A stretch of DNA of 64,000 nucleotides from Thunnus maccoyii. Taxonomy: Eukaryota > Chordata > Actinopteri > Scombriformes > Scombridae. Positions 46,174 to 58,802 of this stretch are shown here, piece by piece. Where the stretch lies: positions 1,844,001-1,908,000 of the forward strand of contig NC_056545.1 in NCBI RefSeq assembly GCF_910596095.1, read 5' to 3'. How positions within the stretch are numbered: position 1 is the stretch's first letter; every line of letters begins with the position of its first letter. The translations under genes and the position numbers were made by a program. The notes under the pieces were generated by a model. That model saw only the letters and a list, made by a program, of their open reading frames with translations, had not been told where the DNA came from and did not search any database.

Positions 46174-48339
46174 TTTATGTTTGTTGTTGTCTTCGTTTCC
46201 TGATTTTGAATCTTGAATCTTTTTTTATTGTAAAAAATTCAGTTACAAACCTTTCTGGTATATTTAAATAATGAAAAGTGTACATTTTCGTTGAAATAGT
46301 ATTTAAGGCAAGTGTGAAATTTTAAGAAGTTAACTAAGAGTGAGGGTCCTTTTCAAGCAGCATAAACAAGTCCAATAAAGAAAAATGTTTCAGGGTGTTT
46401 CTGTCCGTCATGCATTGAAGAGATCTTGTAACTAACTTGAGTTTATTCTTCCATCTATTGATTTGGGACTTTACCTTTAAATATTCAAATCTATGAATAA
46501 AGCGTTTAACCAATAAAATCCAGCTGTTTACCAGAAAATCCAATTTTTTCTCCTTCATAAGAACTCCAGTTTTAATCAACATCACATTTGAAGGCTGCAG
46601 CAATATATTCTGAAGCTAATGTGCTTCAGTGTTTCCACTAAATACTTTCAACAGCAGCAACTTTGAATGCTGTATTTTTACAAACAGCAAGACAGACAGA
46701 CAAATCCTGCATAGTAAGCCTTAAAAAAAGAGCCATAAACAGCAAAAACAGTGAGTGATTTTCTGGGTAAAAATTTACCCATCAACTTATTTAAATGATG
46801 CAAACTGATTAATTATTTTTCCTTCATGAGATATAGAACATTTTCCAAACATCAGTTTTGTAATTTGTGCAGGATATTGCACACAAATAACTCCTCATGT
46901 TGTCATGTCCATAACTCTTGTGCCTCGCTTTAAAATACTATCAATTCAGCATATTAGGAACATAAAGGTAAAAAGTTACTTATCAAAAACTGCCATAAAA
47001 ATATTATATATAATATTTTTTCACTGATTTGAATTTTGTTAACAAACTTCAATTCATAACTACCAAATATAAATTTATTTTCAGAATTTTAACCCTTTAA
47101 ATGCCAGTTTTTGTGATGATACCACAAATTTTTATAAAAGAAAACACAAAAATTGAAATATTTTCAATATACTAAAGGCTGGGTTAAAAAGTTTTTTGAT
47201 TATCATAGTCACATCAACAACTCAAGTAAAACATGATCTTAGCTGGAAAATAGTAAAAACTACCATTTTGAAGCCAGGGCTTCAGTTTGAAAGTCTTATA
47301 AAGTAGAATGCATGACTTTATGCTATGATGGCCATGGGATCAAACTATACAGTTTTTATGGCTTTACATTTGGCCGTTTTTTTCCGTAAGGATTTGAGTG
47401 TCTGTATTTTGGCTACATACACACATATACTACATTTAGACATCCCTAGCTAAACATACAACTCATTTAAGCTGTAATATACTTGGCTGCAATATTCGTA
47501 ATAGAGGATTTGTTCCATGCATTTGGAACAAAGGGTTAAAAAAGACAAAATGGCTCAATCAGCTGGAAAACAGTAAAAACTACAGTTTTGAAGACAGGGC
47601 TTCAGTTTGAAAGTCTTATAAAACAGAGTGCATGAATGTATGCTGTAGCAAAAAAAATAAAATGTTAAAGGTCCTTTCAGGTCCCTTGTGAGGCATAGGA
47701 TAAGCTCTAATTCATATTTTGTTGTTGTTGTTGTTTGCCCAGTGTCTGTGAGCTGATCTCATGATGAAGTCACTCATAGTTATTGACTTTGAATAGAAAC
47801 ATGATCTAAATATCATATATCTATAGCTGTTAAGTTATTCCTACTTGAAGTATAGTTTTTAATGTGTTTTTGATGTGTTTGGGGTAAGGGTGGGGCTGGG
47901 TGATATGCTGCCCCCTGTTTGTTTGCATTAGATCGCCAATTGTTACACATTGAACCTTTAAATTTGCTGACATAACTTTGATTTGCTCAGGAAAATGTTT
48001 ATTAAGATGTCTGGGACCAGGTTGATAAGTGGATCAAGAGTGATTTATGTCCTGACTCTCACTGTGTTTATTCATACCTCTGCTACCTGACCGCCAATTG
48101 TGTTTCTGTAATTGATACTCACACCATCACATGTTCAAACACACACACAGTGCTTTGTCATGCAGCTCTTTGCCTGTGTGTGTGTGTGTGTGTGTGTGTT
48201 CAAACCCAGTATTTACTGTATGAACCTGAGGTGATGATGTTGAAGATGGAGGGAAGAGAACAGGAGGGTTCGTAGAGGAGGAAGGAGGAGCTGCTGTGTT
48301 TAAAGGATTCACTTTGCTTTAATTAGAGCCTCAGATAAC
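46174..48339. other. 3' flank of copy D and spacer before the receptor gene
   Basis: 46,200-47,850 repeats the 3' flank of copy A (6,955-8,000), marking the right end of the duplicated block at ~47,880. 47,890-48,340 is unique-looking sequence. No gene is seen. Confidence 0.55.
48174..48199 (+). repeat. (TG)n microsatellite
   Basis: About 13 TG units. A short (CA) run lies at 48,140. Confidence 0.9.
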
Positions 48340-48404
48340 GAGAGGCAGAGAGAGGAGGAGAAAGTGAGACATTTAAAGCTTCAGCAGCTTCTCTGGAGGA
48401 AAAG
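48340..48404 (+). other. Candidate P2Y-like gene 5'UTR exon 1
   Basis: A purine-rich stretch ends GGAGGAAAAG/GTGAGTGAT at 48,404/48,405, a strong donor. There is no ATG-initiated frame of note. The start is not defined. Confidence 0.4.
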
Positions 48405-49260
48405 GTGAGTGATCTAATACCTCTGCTGCTCTAACAAAAACAGCTTTATTTAGCTTTTCGTCTCAATTACCCTGATCTATATCATACAGCAGCTATTGAT
48501 TAAAGGCATCTACATATCAGAATATTGTTGATTCAGAAAGTAAATGATATATAACGTTAATTCCAGTACTGTATTTACAAAAATGTTTTCTACCATGTTT
48601 CACAAACTGTGACTTACCGTGGTTTGTCATTTGTTCTCAGCTGATTCAGAATTCATTCAGTTTTGTTGTTTGTTGTTTGATTTTTCTTTTTAAATATAAG
48701 GAAAATACTGTAAACCTTTGATGTTTTGGTTTCTCATTGAAAATCATTTGTATTTTTGTACCTATTCTGTTTTGAATATAGAAAGCTTACGTGATTATTT
48801 TGTCAAAACAGATGAGAGCTTTTATTAATCTATTGTCTTTAGCAGGGACCATGTATAGGACAATCCAACGCAACTGGAGCAGAGTTAGCTTGAAGCTAAT
48901 TTGCATCTACAGTTACCAATCAGGATACACAAACAATATTGAAATATTACAGTATTTAAATTCCAATTAACTAAAAGTTTGTTTGAGAAATATTTAGCTG
49001 CAGTGAAATTTAAATATAAAAGACAACGTTGTGGTATTTAGAATGTGTTAGCATTTATAAGCAAAGGCTTTACCTCTCTAAGATGAAGTGTGTTTTTACA
49101 TTTTTAAAACCTCAGTTGCTAAAAAGTTGCCAGTGTGCCCTACTAAAAGCCAGCAGTTCAGAGCTGCACTGTGAGCGCCTCCTCCTCCTCCTCTGCAGTC
49201 CCTGTATTGAGTTTCATTCCTGCACTTCTGACTGAATGAACACTGATCAATTATTTACAG

Positions 49261-49369
49261 AGATGCTGAAGGTCAGGGGAGAAACCCCGAGAGACCCTTC
49301 GGCCCTGAAACAGACACTTCTGAGCCACAACGCTGCCCAAGAAACCGGATGAGACGAGGACAGCTGAAG
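49261..49369 (+). other. Candidate P2Y-like gene 5'UTR exon 2
   Basis: It is bounded by ATTTACAG (acceptor, 49,260) and CTGAAG/GTAAGAC (donor, 49,369/49,370). Together with an acceptor CTCTCACAG at 50,653, this would give a spliced leader joined to 50,654-51,314. Confidence 0.45.
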
Positions 49370-50844
49370 GTAAGACGAACTCCTTACAACTTTTACATCC
49401 TCCTCTGATCCAGATCACACTGGTGTTTGTGACATAAGTTCAGATTTCGTTATAACGGTCGGCTCCAGTTTTTAATGCTGCAAACTGGTCTGATTGAATA
49501 GATTGATCATATTTCATACAAGTGATGAGAACCAATCCAGCAGTTCATGTCTTCTTTGGTGTAACAAAAATAGTAGCGTTGAAACAATCCAATGATTGAT
49601 TAATTACTTAACAATAATTTTGATAATGAAGTAATAGTTCAAGTCATTTTTCAAGCAGAAGTGCCAATCATTCTCTGGTTTCCAATTTCTCCAATGTGAG
49701 GATTTGTTGCTTTTCTCCATTTTCTGTGATGTAATATCTTTGGGTTTTAGAGCCAAAGATATTGGTTGTTGTTGGTTGGACAAAACAAGACATTTGAAGA
49801 TGTCAACTTGGGAACTATTGGAAACTGTAATGAACTATTTTCTGATATTTTAAAGACCAAATGATTAATAAAGAAACTACAGAGGCCCAAAGTCAAGTTT
49901 CTAATTGCTAAGTACATTTTAGTAATTCACATTTTTATGTAAATTTGATTGTAAAACATTTTATTTCTCAGGTTTTACACACATTGGTGAAAAGGCACTT
50001 TTAATCTTAATTGTATGGTAGAGGCTTGTAAATTAGAAAAACTGGTTAGCTGAAAAGAGATTCCGTTTTTTGTTGTAAGTGCCCAAAGGAACTATCCATT
50101 GCTTTTTAAGGAATTATTGGTTGATGGGTTAAATTATAACATGTAAACTACACTTCAGGCCTCCGAAATCCCAGAAAAAAAACATAGAAAAACATGACCT
50201 GTGTGACTCTAAGGGAACGACTATATTCTCTGATAAAACCCAAAAACGTGAAGTAAAGCTCACGCTGGACAATCTGCAGCACTGTTTTCTACTCTACATT
50301 AATGTGTGACAGCAAGACAGTTTTGTTCAGGCCACTTTCTAACTCCAATTCTGAAGCCATAAATGAATCTCAACTCAAGTTGAACCAGTTGTTATGACAT
50401 TATTTGAAACTGTTGTTCCAAAACACAGGCTTGAATTTAAACCCTAACCCGAACACTTCAACAGCTGGAACAGACCACCTAACCTGATGTACAGAGAGGC
50501 TACATGAATGGAGAGAGGTTTCCAGAAAGCTTTGTTAATGATTGACGGGCTAATTGAGCGAAACATAGTCTTCATCAGCAAAACGCCGGTAGTACATTCT
50601 GAAAGAACATTTCCAAACTAATGACGGTGTGTTTTCTTCCCCCTCTCTCACAGAAACGCCTTCTACATACCAAAGACATGAGTCAGTTGATGATGAATAG
50701 ACATTAGATAGATAAAGCAGAGGAAGGACAAATGAAGGAAAACTCAGTGAACGAGAAGACTTGATAATATTGAAGGAGCTGAGATGATGACAGAGGAACC
50801 TGAACTGATCCAGCTCTGCCAGAAATAACCTGCAGAGGTTCATT

Positions 50845-52562
50845 ATGGGATTGAGCCAAGCCTCTAACGTCACTCCAGACATCAGTTTGGCAGTGGCAGC
50901 GGTGGCGAACAACCATGCCAACACCACTGGCACCTTGCCCACCTCGTCCCTCCCTCCTTCATCCTGCAGCATTGATGAATCCTACAAGTACGTCTTCCTG
51001 CCTGTCTGCTACTCGCTCACCTTCCTCTTCAGCCTCACCCTTAACTCCGTGGTGCTGCTGCGTTCCTGTTGCCACCATGGAGGTTGCTGCGGTGGTGGCG
51101 GCAGCAGGCGACGCTGGAACACCTCACTGATCTACATGGTGAACCTGGCCACCACCGACCTGATGTACGGCCTGTCGTTGCCCTTCCTGGTGGCGAGCTA
51201 CATGCTGAGAGACCACTGGGTGTTCGGAGACTTCATGTGCCGCCTCGTCCGGTTCCTCTTCTACTTCAACCTCTACTGTTCCATCTTCTTCCTCACCTGC
51301 ATCTCTGTGCACAGGTAAGACGTTTTGGAAAGATGTACACCTTTTGGAATATACTGTTACCCAGCACTCTGGTCTTGGTTTACCTGGTCATAACCTATGC
51401 AACCAGTGACGATGACTCAAAAATAGACATCACTTTATTTTAAAGGGTCTGGATGTATAAAAAAGTTGAGAGGCACTATCCTACATTTTTGTACTTTGGA
51501 CATTCATTCATGTGAATATACAGAGCTACAAATAATTCTATAAATCCTTAAAGCCGTAGAATCTGAGAGTCTATTTATTTCATCCAGTGTTTTGATAAAC
51601 AAACAGATCAATGTGATGGATTATAAAATAAAATGTCTGCCTACAGGTACCTGGGTATCTGCCATCCGATGAGGACCATCACTCTGGAGAGCAAGCGGGT
51701 AGTGAAGGGGACCTGTGCGTTGGTATGGGTGGTTGTCTTCATCCTGACCTGCCCCATCTTCAGGTTTGCGCAGACAGGTTATGTCCAGCGAGGAGGCGCC
51801 AGGGTTGGTGGGCCTGGAGGTGCGAGGGACGGTGGGAACAGGACTGGATTTCAGGGGGAGGACGGGGAGGGGTACATGAACTGCTGGGACGACGCCATTG
51901 ATAATGAGTTTGCTGTCTACGTCCCATACGGCATCGTCCTCCACCTGCTGGGCTTCTTTGTGCCGTTTGTCATCATAGCCTGGTGCTACTCGCAGGTGGT
52001 CAGGACAATATTTCAGACCCTGCGCTCCCCGCCTAGTTCGATAGAGGGCGGTGAGGATGGTCCAGTGGGAGATGGGACGCCAGAAGGAGTTAGAGGGCGA
52101 GAGAGAACCTCGGTCTCCATCTCTGGCTCGCAGTACTCACACTACATCCGGCGGCGGCGGAAATCCATCAAAACCATTGTAACCATCACGCTGCTGTTTG
52201 CGCTCTGCTTCCTGCCCTTCCACGTGACCCGGACAGTGTTCCTGCTCCTGCGGCGAGGGCAGCTTGGCGGCTGCAATGCCATGAAGACTGTCTCCATCTG
52301 CTACAAGGTCACCCGGCCGCTGGCCTCCTGCAACGCTTGGCTCAATGCCCTCCTCTACTTCCTGACAGGGGATAAGGGCGCCCCCTGCTGCTGGCAGGTA
52401 GAGCCCACCGTCCGCAGAGACCGCCGGAGTGGCTCCCTCTGGTGGCCGCTGAAGATCCTGAAGAAGGACGGAGTCGGAGAGGACGACCAAGAGGCAGCCG
52501 AGAAGATTGAAAGGGAGGTGCACATGGAGAACGAGTCCAAGTCTTCAAGGGTCATCTTCTAA
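50845..52562 (+). CDS. P2Y2/P2Y4-like nucleotide G-protein-coupled receptor
   Basis: Two coding exons, 50,845-51,314 and 51,647-52,562, are joined in phase 2 inside HR|YLG, giving 461 aa. Seven membrane segments: ~49-73, 95-120, ~131-157 (HRY instead of DRY), then WVVVFILTCPIF, YGIVLHLLGFFVPFVIIAWCY, TIVTITLLFALCFLPFH and LNALLYFLTG. P2Y nucleotide-site residues are present: HxxR in FHVTRT of TM6 and KVTRP at the top of TM7. The likely disulphide pairs C132 with the cysteine in YMNCWDD. Sequons NVT, NTT and NRT lie outside. P2Y2/P2Y4 bind UTP/ATP and signal through Gq. Oddities: a Cys/Gly-rich first intracellular loop (residues ~74-88), a Gly-rich second extracellular loop, and NALLY in place of the usual D/N-P-x-x-Y. 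The exact orthologue is uncertain. Confidence 0.85.
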
Positions 52563-52767
52563 GGACGCTTCAGTGCTGATTTCTTTATAAAAGACTTAAA
52601 ACAGCACAAAATGCACCTGGAAAAAATCCAGTAGCAGTAGTGTCGGGTATTGTTTGGTTTTCTCAATACTTGTGCCGATACGATGCCTGACTTTTGTTAC
52701 TGATACCAAAACAATACTTGATAAATGTCTAAACACAAGCTGCCGTACAAGAACTTCTCCCTGTCTA

Positions 52768-52773
52768 AATAAA
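52768..52773 (+). terminator. Candidate polyadenylation signal of the P2Y-like gene
   Basis: AATAAA ~205 bases after the stop codon. Placement is plausible but the cleavage site is not shown. Confidence 0.4.
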
Positions 52774-55326
52774 ATTAATCTTAACTCTAAAATTGGCAAA
52801 ACTATCTGATCGCAGAAAAGTGAACATTTTGAATCTGAGTGGACATTCAAGGCCAGATTTTGGTCCTTGATCAGTACTGAAAAAAGGATTGAATACTCAG
52901 CACTACTGTTTAGATGTTTGACTCAAGTCAAGTAATGTCAGTATGAATCATCTCTTTGTCTTAATTTAGTAATTTGTACCCTTAAATTACTCCCTTTGTG
53001 TCATCTGAATACTAAATTGTGCCCTCGACTGAATTAATTTCTTGAAATTAAACTTAATTTGTCCTCTCAACACTCACATTATGGACCACTTGGATTTAAT
53101 GCAATTTAATTTTGATCTTGGCCCAAGGGCCATGGATATACTTTTAGTTTTGGCTTTTAAAGAGACAAACTGTGTGCCAAATCCAGACTACTACACACTA
53201 ATTCTAGGCAAGTTTTGACTGTGTTCACACAGAAAAACGACTAAATGACCAAGTTGAAAGTGACTGAGTCTGAGAATATGAAAAGTAGCTGGAGAATTTT
53301 AAATAAGCTGTGTGGTGGTGAAACAAAGCTTCACAAACATAAAAACATAAAAATAAGTATTAAATCTTACATTTAAAGTAACATTTTGTTTTCTCTCTGA
53401 GAAGTTAAATTGGCTGTGACATTTCAAAGTTTGACGTCACACGTATTGTATCATATCCTGTCAGTATACAATGGTAAAGTATGATGATTTTTTAATATAT
53501 ACTAACTGCTTAAAAACACAATGACGGCTAATATGTAGTACATACTAGAGCGCAATGATTAGTCGATTATTTGATAAGTCAGTCCACAGATGTTTAATCT
53601 GCAACCATTTTGATACTCGATTAATTGTTTTAATTACTCTTCAAGCAAACGCCAAATATTTTACTGGTCGCAGCTTCTCACATGTGATGATTTGCTGCTG
53701 TTTTCCGTCACATCTGATAGTAAACTGAATATCTTTGGACTGTTGATCCGGTACAACAAGCAATTTGAAGACATCACATTGAGCTGTGGGAAGTGATAAC
53801 GGACATTTTTCACTGTTATCTGACATTTATTCAAAGGATTCATCGCTTAGTTAAGAAAATCTGCAGATTAACCAATAATGAAAAGAATACATGCTGTTAT
53901 AAATTAGTATGTAGTATGGATTTGGGACAAGTTGAATGTTGGTTGAAAAACAATTCTTTATCTTAATCTTTATGATCAATTAATCTGTCAATTTTTTTTT
54001 TGATTATATGCTTAATCTGTCAGTGTATAAAATGCCAAAAAACTAGTGGAAAATGTTTCAAAATGTCTTATTTTGTCCAAACCAACAGTCCAAAACCCAA
54101 AGACATTCATTCTGTAATGATATAAAACTGGGAAAAGCAGAAAATACTCACATTGGAGAGTGACTGGCATTTTTATTTGATAAATGACTTAAACGATTGT
54201 CCCATTAACCCAACAAATTGTTGCTCAACTCATCGATTCATCCATTTATCTCGTCAGCACTAGTTTTCTTTATCCTCCCGAGGTGACGGTGTGTTTCTGC
54301 GCTCCTGTTGACAGAAGGAAAGGGGCAGATAACGCATGTTTTAGGGCACAAGTTATTATTTTGAGGGAAGAATTTTGAGGATTTCTACCTGTGAGGCTCT
54401 GTAGCAAAAAATGAAATAACAACTCACTTCTTCCAACGTGAAATTAGGGGATTACACCCATTTTAAAGACTCCTTTCAGTCAGGACTTGTGAACACACTA
54501 GAGCTGCAACAACTAATTGATCAGCTGATTGATACAAAATTATTCACTTATGTAAATTTTCAGGTAAAAAATCCAAATGTAGTCTTGTTTAAATTTGAAG
54601 AATTGCTTTTGGATCGTTGGTCGGGCAAAACAACATATGTGATGACTTCGCCTTGGGCTCTAGGAAATCATGATAAGCATTTAACAGCTTCTGGTGTTTA
54701 ATCAAAAAAATAATTGGCAAAAAAATCAGTTATGAAAATAACTGTTAGCTGCAGATCCTGTCGTTTGCCAGGAACTAGCACTGACCTTTGACCCTGTGAC
54801 ATAAAATCTGACCCTGTTCTGTTAAGGATCAACAGGTTGCTGACTTTGTTGTTTTTATGTCACATTAGTAAAGACAAACATTCACCGAATCAGTCCTGGA
54901 ACATGTAATCAATATATTTGATTCTTAAAATAGGTGGAATTCCCCTTTAAATGTCCTATAAAACACTGTATGGCAGCCAAGTTACTGACCTGCGCTGGTG
55001 TCTGAATGTATTTTCTTCAAAGATCAACACTGCATGATGGACGTTCCTGCTTCATGTGATGTTGTTATTGTTTTTTTGAGCTCAGGTCAGTCTGTGATCA
55101 GACTTCTTTTTTTGTGTGTGTGTATTTTGATGTTTTGTGGCGCAATATCTGGATTAAAGTCTGTTGTTGACATCAGCTCTCTGTGTCTCCGACCTCGTTC
55201 ATGGTTAACTGGTGGATCCGTTCGGTCACGGCGGAGGTCTCGGGAATCATTAGCCAGCTGAACGCTCATCTCCGACACATCCGCTGAGCCTCTGACACTG
55301 CAGATTAAACTAAAACACAAAGAAGC
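52774..55326. other. Spacer, no gene seen
   Basis: AT-rich, with several degenerate ATTGATTAATTG-type words common in fish interspersed repeats (53,550-53,880; 53,960-54,240; 54,490-54,740). No splice-consistent coding sequence is seen. Confidence 0.5.
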
Positions 55327-55531
55327 AAGTATTGCAGTAAAAGTACATAAGTATTATGAGCTTGATGTAGTTTAAGTATTGCAGTAAAAGTACATAAGTA
55401 TTATGAGCTTGATGTAGTTTAAGTATTGCAGTAAAAGTACATAAGTATTATGAGCTTGATGTAGTTTAAGTATTGCAGTAAAAGTACATAAGTATTATGA
55501 GCTTGATGTAGTTAAAGTATTGCAGTAAAAG
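55327..55531 (+). repeat. 47-bp minisatellite, ~4.4 copies
   Basis: The unit AAGTATTGCAGTAAAAGTAC + ATAAGTATTATGAGCTTGAT + GTAGTTT repeats almost perfectly. Only the fourth unit ends GTTA instead of GTTT. Confidence 0.9.
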
Positions 55532-55532
55532 T

Positions 55533-56126
55533 TGTCAGGGCTCAGGAGATGCAGGAGTGGACCCAAACGCAGAGACCGGAATGCAGATATGATGACAAAC
55601 TCTTTAATAGTGGACGGTCACGGACAGGTAAATAGGGCTGAACAGAACTCGCAGAAGGAACGGCACAAAACGATCCAACAAAGACTGAACAGAAAACCAG
55701 AACTTAAAGAAACTGAACTAACAAGGAGATGAGGTGCAGGTGGGGAGATGGGTGGAGAACTCGAGAGGGGAATGAACATACAGGGAGCTGATTGGCTGAG
55801 GACAGAGCGGGGCAGGGCTGACGAGGCTAACACAGGGCAGGTGTGGGGAAGACAGCAGGGCAGGGCTAACGAGTCCAAATGCAGGGCAGGTGTGGAGGAG
55901 TACATGAACACACAAATGAAACAGAACAAAAACCCAGAAAACAAACTGAATGCCATCTACACTAACCCATCCAAAACCACCCACAAACACAAACCCAAGC
56001 ACACAACCCAACAAACCAATGATGCAGTGATGAACCGAGGGACTAAACAAACGTGCAAAACCAGGAGACCATACAGAACACAACATAACACCAAAAAAAC
56101 ACCTTAAGTCCAGGCAAGATGTGACA
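55533..56126. mobile_element. Solo LTR-like element, 594 bp, TSD AAAAGT
   Basis: TGTCAGGGCTC...GATGTGACA is flanked by AAAAGT at 55,527-55,532 and 56,127-56,132, inserted at the end of the minisatellite. It has shared style and weak similarity with 24,904-25,407 (TGGACCCA, CAGGTG words). Confidence 0.7.
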
Positions 56127-56285
56127 AAAAGTAGTGGTTTGGTCCCTCTGACTGATATATTATTATATATGACATCATTAGATTATTAATAGTGAAGCAT
56201 CAGTGTTAGAGCAGCATGTTACTGTTGTAGCTGCTGGAGGTGGAGCTAGTTTACACTACTTTATATACAGTTAGCTAGTTTAGTC

Positions 56286-56617
56286 CAGTGGTTCCCAACC
56301 TAGGGGTGGGGCCCCTCCAAAGGGTCAGCAGATAAATCTGAGGGGTGGTGAGATGATTAATGGGAGAGGAAAGAAGAAAAAACAAAGTTCTGATACACAA
56401 ATCTGTTTTCAGTTTTTGGACTTTTTCTCTAATCTTTGATTTTTGCTGAAATATTGGATCATTTGAACATTTATTGAAATGAAAGCATGTGAGAAGTTTA
56501 GAGGGAAAAATCACTATTTGGTGGAGCTGTTAACAACTCATAGACATGTGAAATGTGACCCCGACTACACACTGCTTTTTGTAAGACGTCAAAAGCCAAA
56601 AAGGTTGGAAACCACTG
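56286..56617. mobile_element. 332-bp hAT-like MITE
   Basis: CAGTGGTTCCCAACCT at the left is inverted at the right as AGGTTGGAAACCACTG. Flanks GTTTAGTC and GTTTCATC are an imperfect 8-bp duplication. Confidence 0.72.
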
Positions 56618-57276
56618 GTTTCATCTTTAACAATGTGTTGTATTTTAAAAGCTTGTTATATTATCCATTGTGTCAAATCTTCATCTGAAAAGTAACTAAA
56701 GCTGTCAAATAAATGTAGTGGAGTAGAAAGTACAATATTTCCCTCTGAAATGTAGAAAGTAGCATCACATGGAAATACAAACGCGGTGCCATCGATGGAG
56801 TCATGGAAAAAAGTATTATCAGCTTTTCAAAACCCGCGATTGTGTAACTTTAAATTGTAGAAAGTAAACTGCACCTCAGGTCACTAAAGTACAATAAAAA
56901 AGTTAAGAGGACATGTCCTCAGTGGACTGTGTGTGAAAATGAAAACATTTTTAAGAGAAAGTCAGAAAGTTTATGTAATCTCATGTCGTTCTACATAAAT
57001 ATGTGATACAAAAAGGTAAATAACTGATTGGATGACCACAGTCGCTACAACATACCTGTACGACTGATGGTGACGACTGATTGGCTCTTGGTTTGATGGT
57101 AGTAAGTTCACAATGTTGCACAACTGGTCAGTAAATAATTTGTAATAAAGAAACTTTATTGAAATTAATGAGGTAGTTTTGAATGTACAACGTTAATTGG
57201 AGGCTGCAGTGTTCATCATAAACATGTAAAGTTTGTCCTGACGGTGGCGCTAAAGGAAAAGAAGGTTCATCTAAAG

Positions 57277-57610
57277 CAGTGGTTCTCAATGTTTTTGGTG
57301 TCAAGGACCCCCAAACTGATACACATCAGAACGTATTTGATAAAATGTATTCTCAGGGATCCCCATCAGATAATATTTAGTTATTAAACTGTCTATACTG
57401 TAGATTAGCAGATTAACAGTGAAGAGTGTGAAACATATGAACAGAATAGTCATTCATATACATTCTCTCATTGGGCTAACTTATAGTCAATGAAATAATG
57501 GTGAATTTAAAATACAATATATATAATATATATTAAAATATTTTCTGGGGACCCCTGGATCCCACTCAGGGACCCCTGGACGTCCCCGGATCCCTGGTTG
57601 AGAACCACTG
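57277..57610. mobile_element. 334-bp hAT-like MITE
   Basis: CAGTGGTTCTCAATG at the left, GGTTGAGAACCACTG at the right. No clear target duplication is left. The GGACCCC body is typical of this repeat type. Confidence 0.65.
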
Positions 57611-58802
57611 AAGGATTGATCGTCTGGGAAGCAGGAAAGTGATCAGAACCTCCTCTGGAGATCATGAATACGATTATTATCTCTGATCCAAGAAAGTCAT
57701 GATGGGTTTAAAGTCAAAAGTTTAAAGCAGTGGTTGTGACATTAAAAAAAAAAAAATCCACCGTTTTACAGCCGCTCCTTTTCCCATGATTGTGTCATGT
57801 GGTCAGCAGAGCGTCTTGCATGGCTGCCATCGCTTTGGGTAAAAAGCTATTTACAATTTTTACAGTCTCCATGTGGTATCTCTGTTGCTGCTGTAGTGTT
57901 GTTTTGTTTTTTTTTTGCAGATGAGCATGGCAGCTACATGCTACGCTACACATTCTACAGCCATGCTAGCAGCTCTGAACCTCTGCACTTTGGCCCAGCG
58001 CTGGTTTGAGCTACATGCTAACATCAGCATCAGAAATTCACCACCTTAGTTTAGCATGGTAATTAGCACGAAACACAAACAGCTGAGTCAAACGGGAATG
58101 TCATTAGTTTTGCAGGTTTTTGGTCATAAAACAAAGTACTGGACCAAATAAAATGGCAATACTTTAACTCCCCATATTTATCATTTATAATCAGTATATA
58201 AACAGTTAATAAAAGGCTTAAAGCTCAATATAATGCAGCTTTCAGCAGATATAAGTGTTTATTAATGTATTAGACAACAATTATTACTCCTCTTGTGGAT
58301 ATAAAAACAGATAATGAATGAAAATATAGTAAAACACAGTTGTAATACTATAAAATATGTCTTCATATGAGAAGTTATGATTGTTGACAAATACTGTCTT
58401 GGAATGTCCTTATATCTGCTTATAACTGCATTATGGTGTATTATAAACCATTTATTAAATGTTTGTTTGTAAAAAGCTTTTTAATGCTAATATGGTGAAA
58501 CATTTTGACCTGAAGATGGCGCTGGATGAAACATTAAGGGATCACATAATTTTCAGAAATTCATCCTAAAGAGAACTTGAATATGTGAACCAAAGTTCAC
58601 GGCAACTCATCTGATAGTTGATGAGATATTTCAGTTTGAATCAAAACATTTGAGCTTCACAGTCAGCAGGATTCATCCTCTGAGGGACATGAATGTCTGT
58701 TCCGGTTGTTGATGTATTTCTGGACCGACCGACTATCCGCCAACATACGACACATGACGTATAAACTGTGGTGTTTTTGTGCAGCGGCTGTAAAACGTTC
58801 CA
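57611..58802. other. Spacer downstream of the FMO gene, no gene seen
   Basis: AT-rich. TTTATT at 58,451-58,456 would be AATAAA on the minus strand and could serve the FMO gene, ~350 bases past its stop. Confidence 0.4.

Noticed and set aside
50915-51443. Alternative-frame ORFs in the receptor gene
   Set aside because: Shadows of the GPCR exon, which has clear transmembrane and P2Y motifs in its own frame. High GC makes other frames open.
55327-55531. CRISPR-like array
   Set aside because: 47-bp units are contiguous with no spacers; this is a minisatellite in a vertebrate genome.
55618-56107. Overlapping ORFs of 112-122 aa on both strands
   Set aside because: They lie inside the 594-bp LTR-like element and are repetitive in composition.
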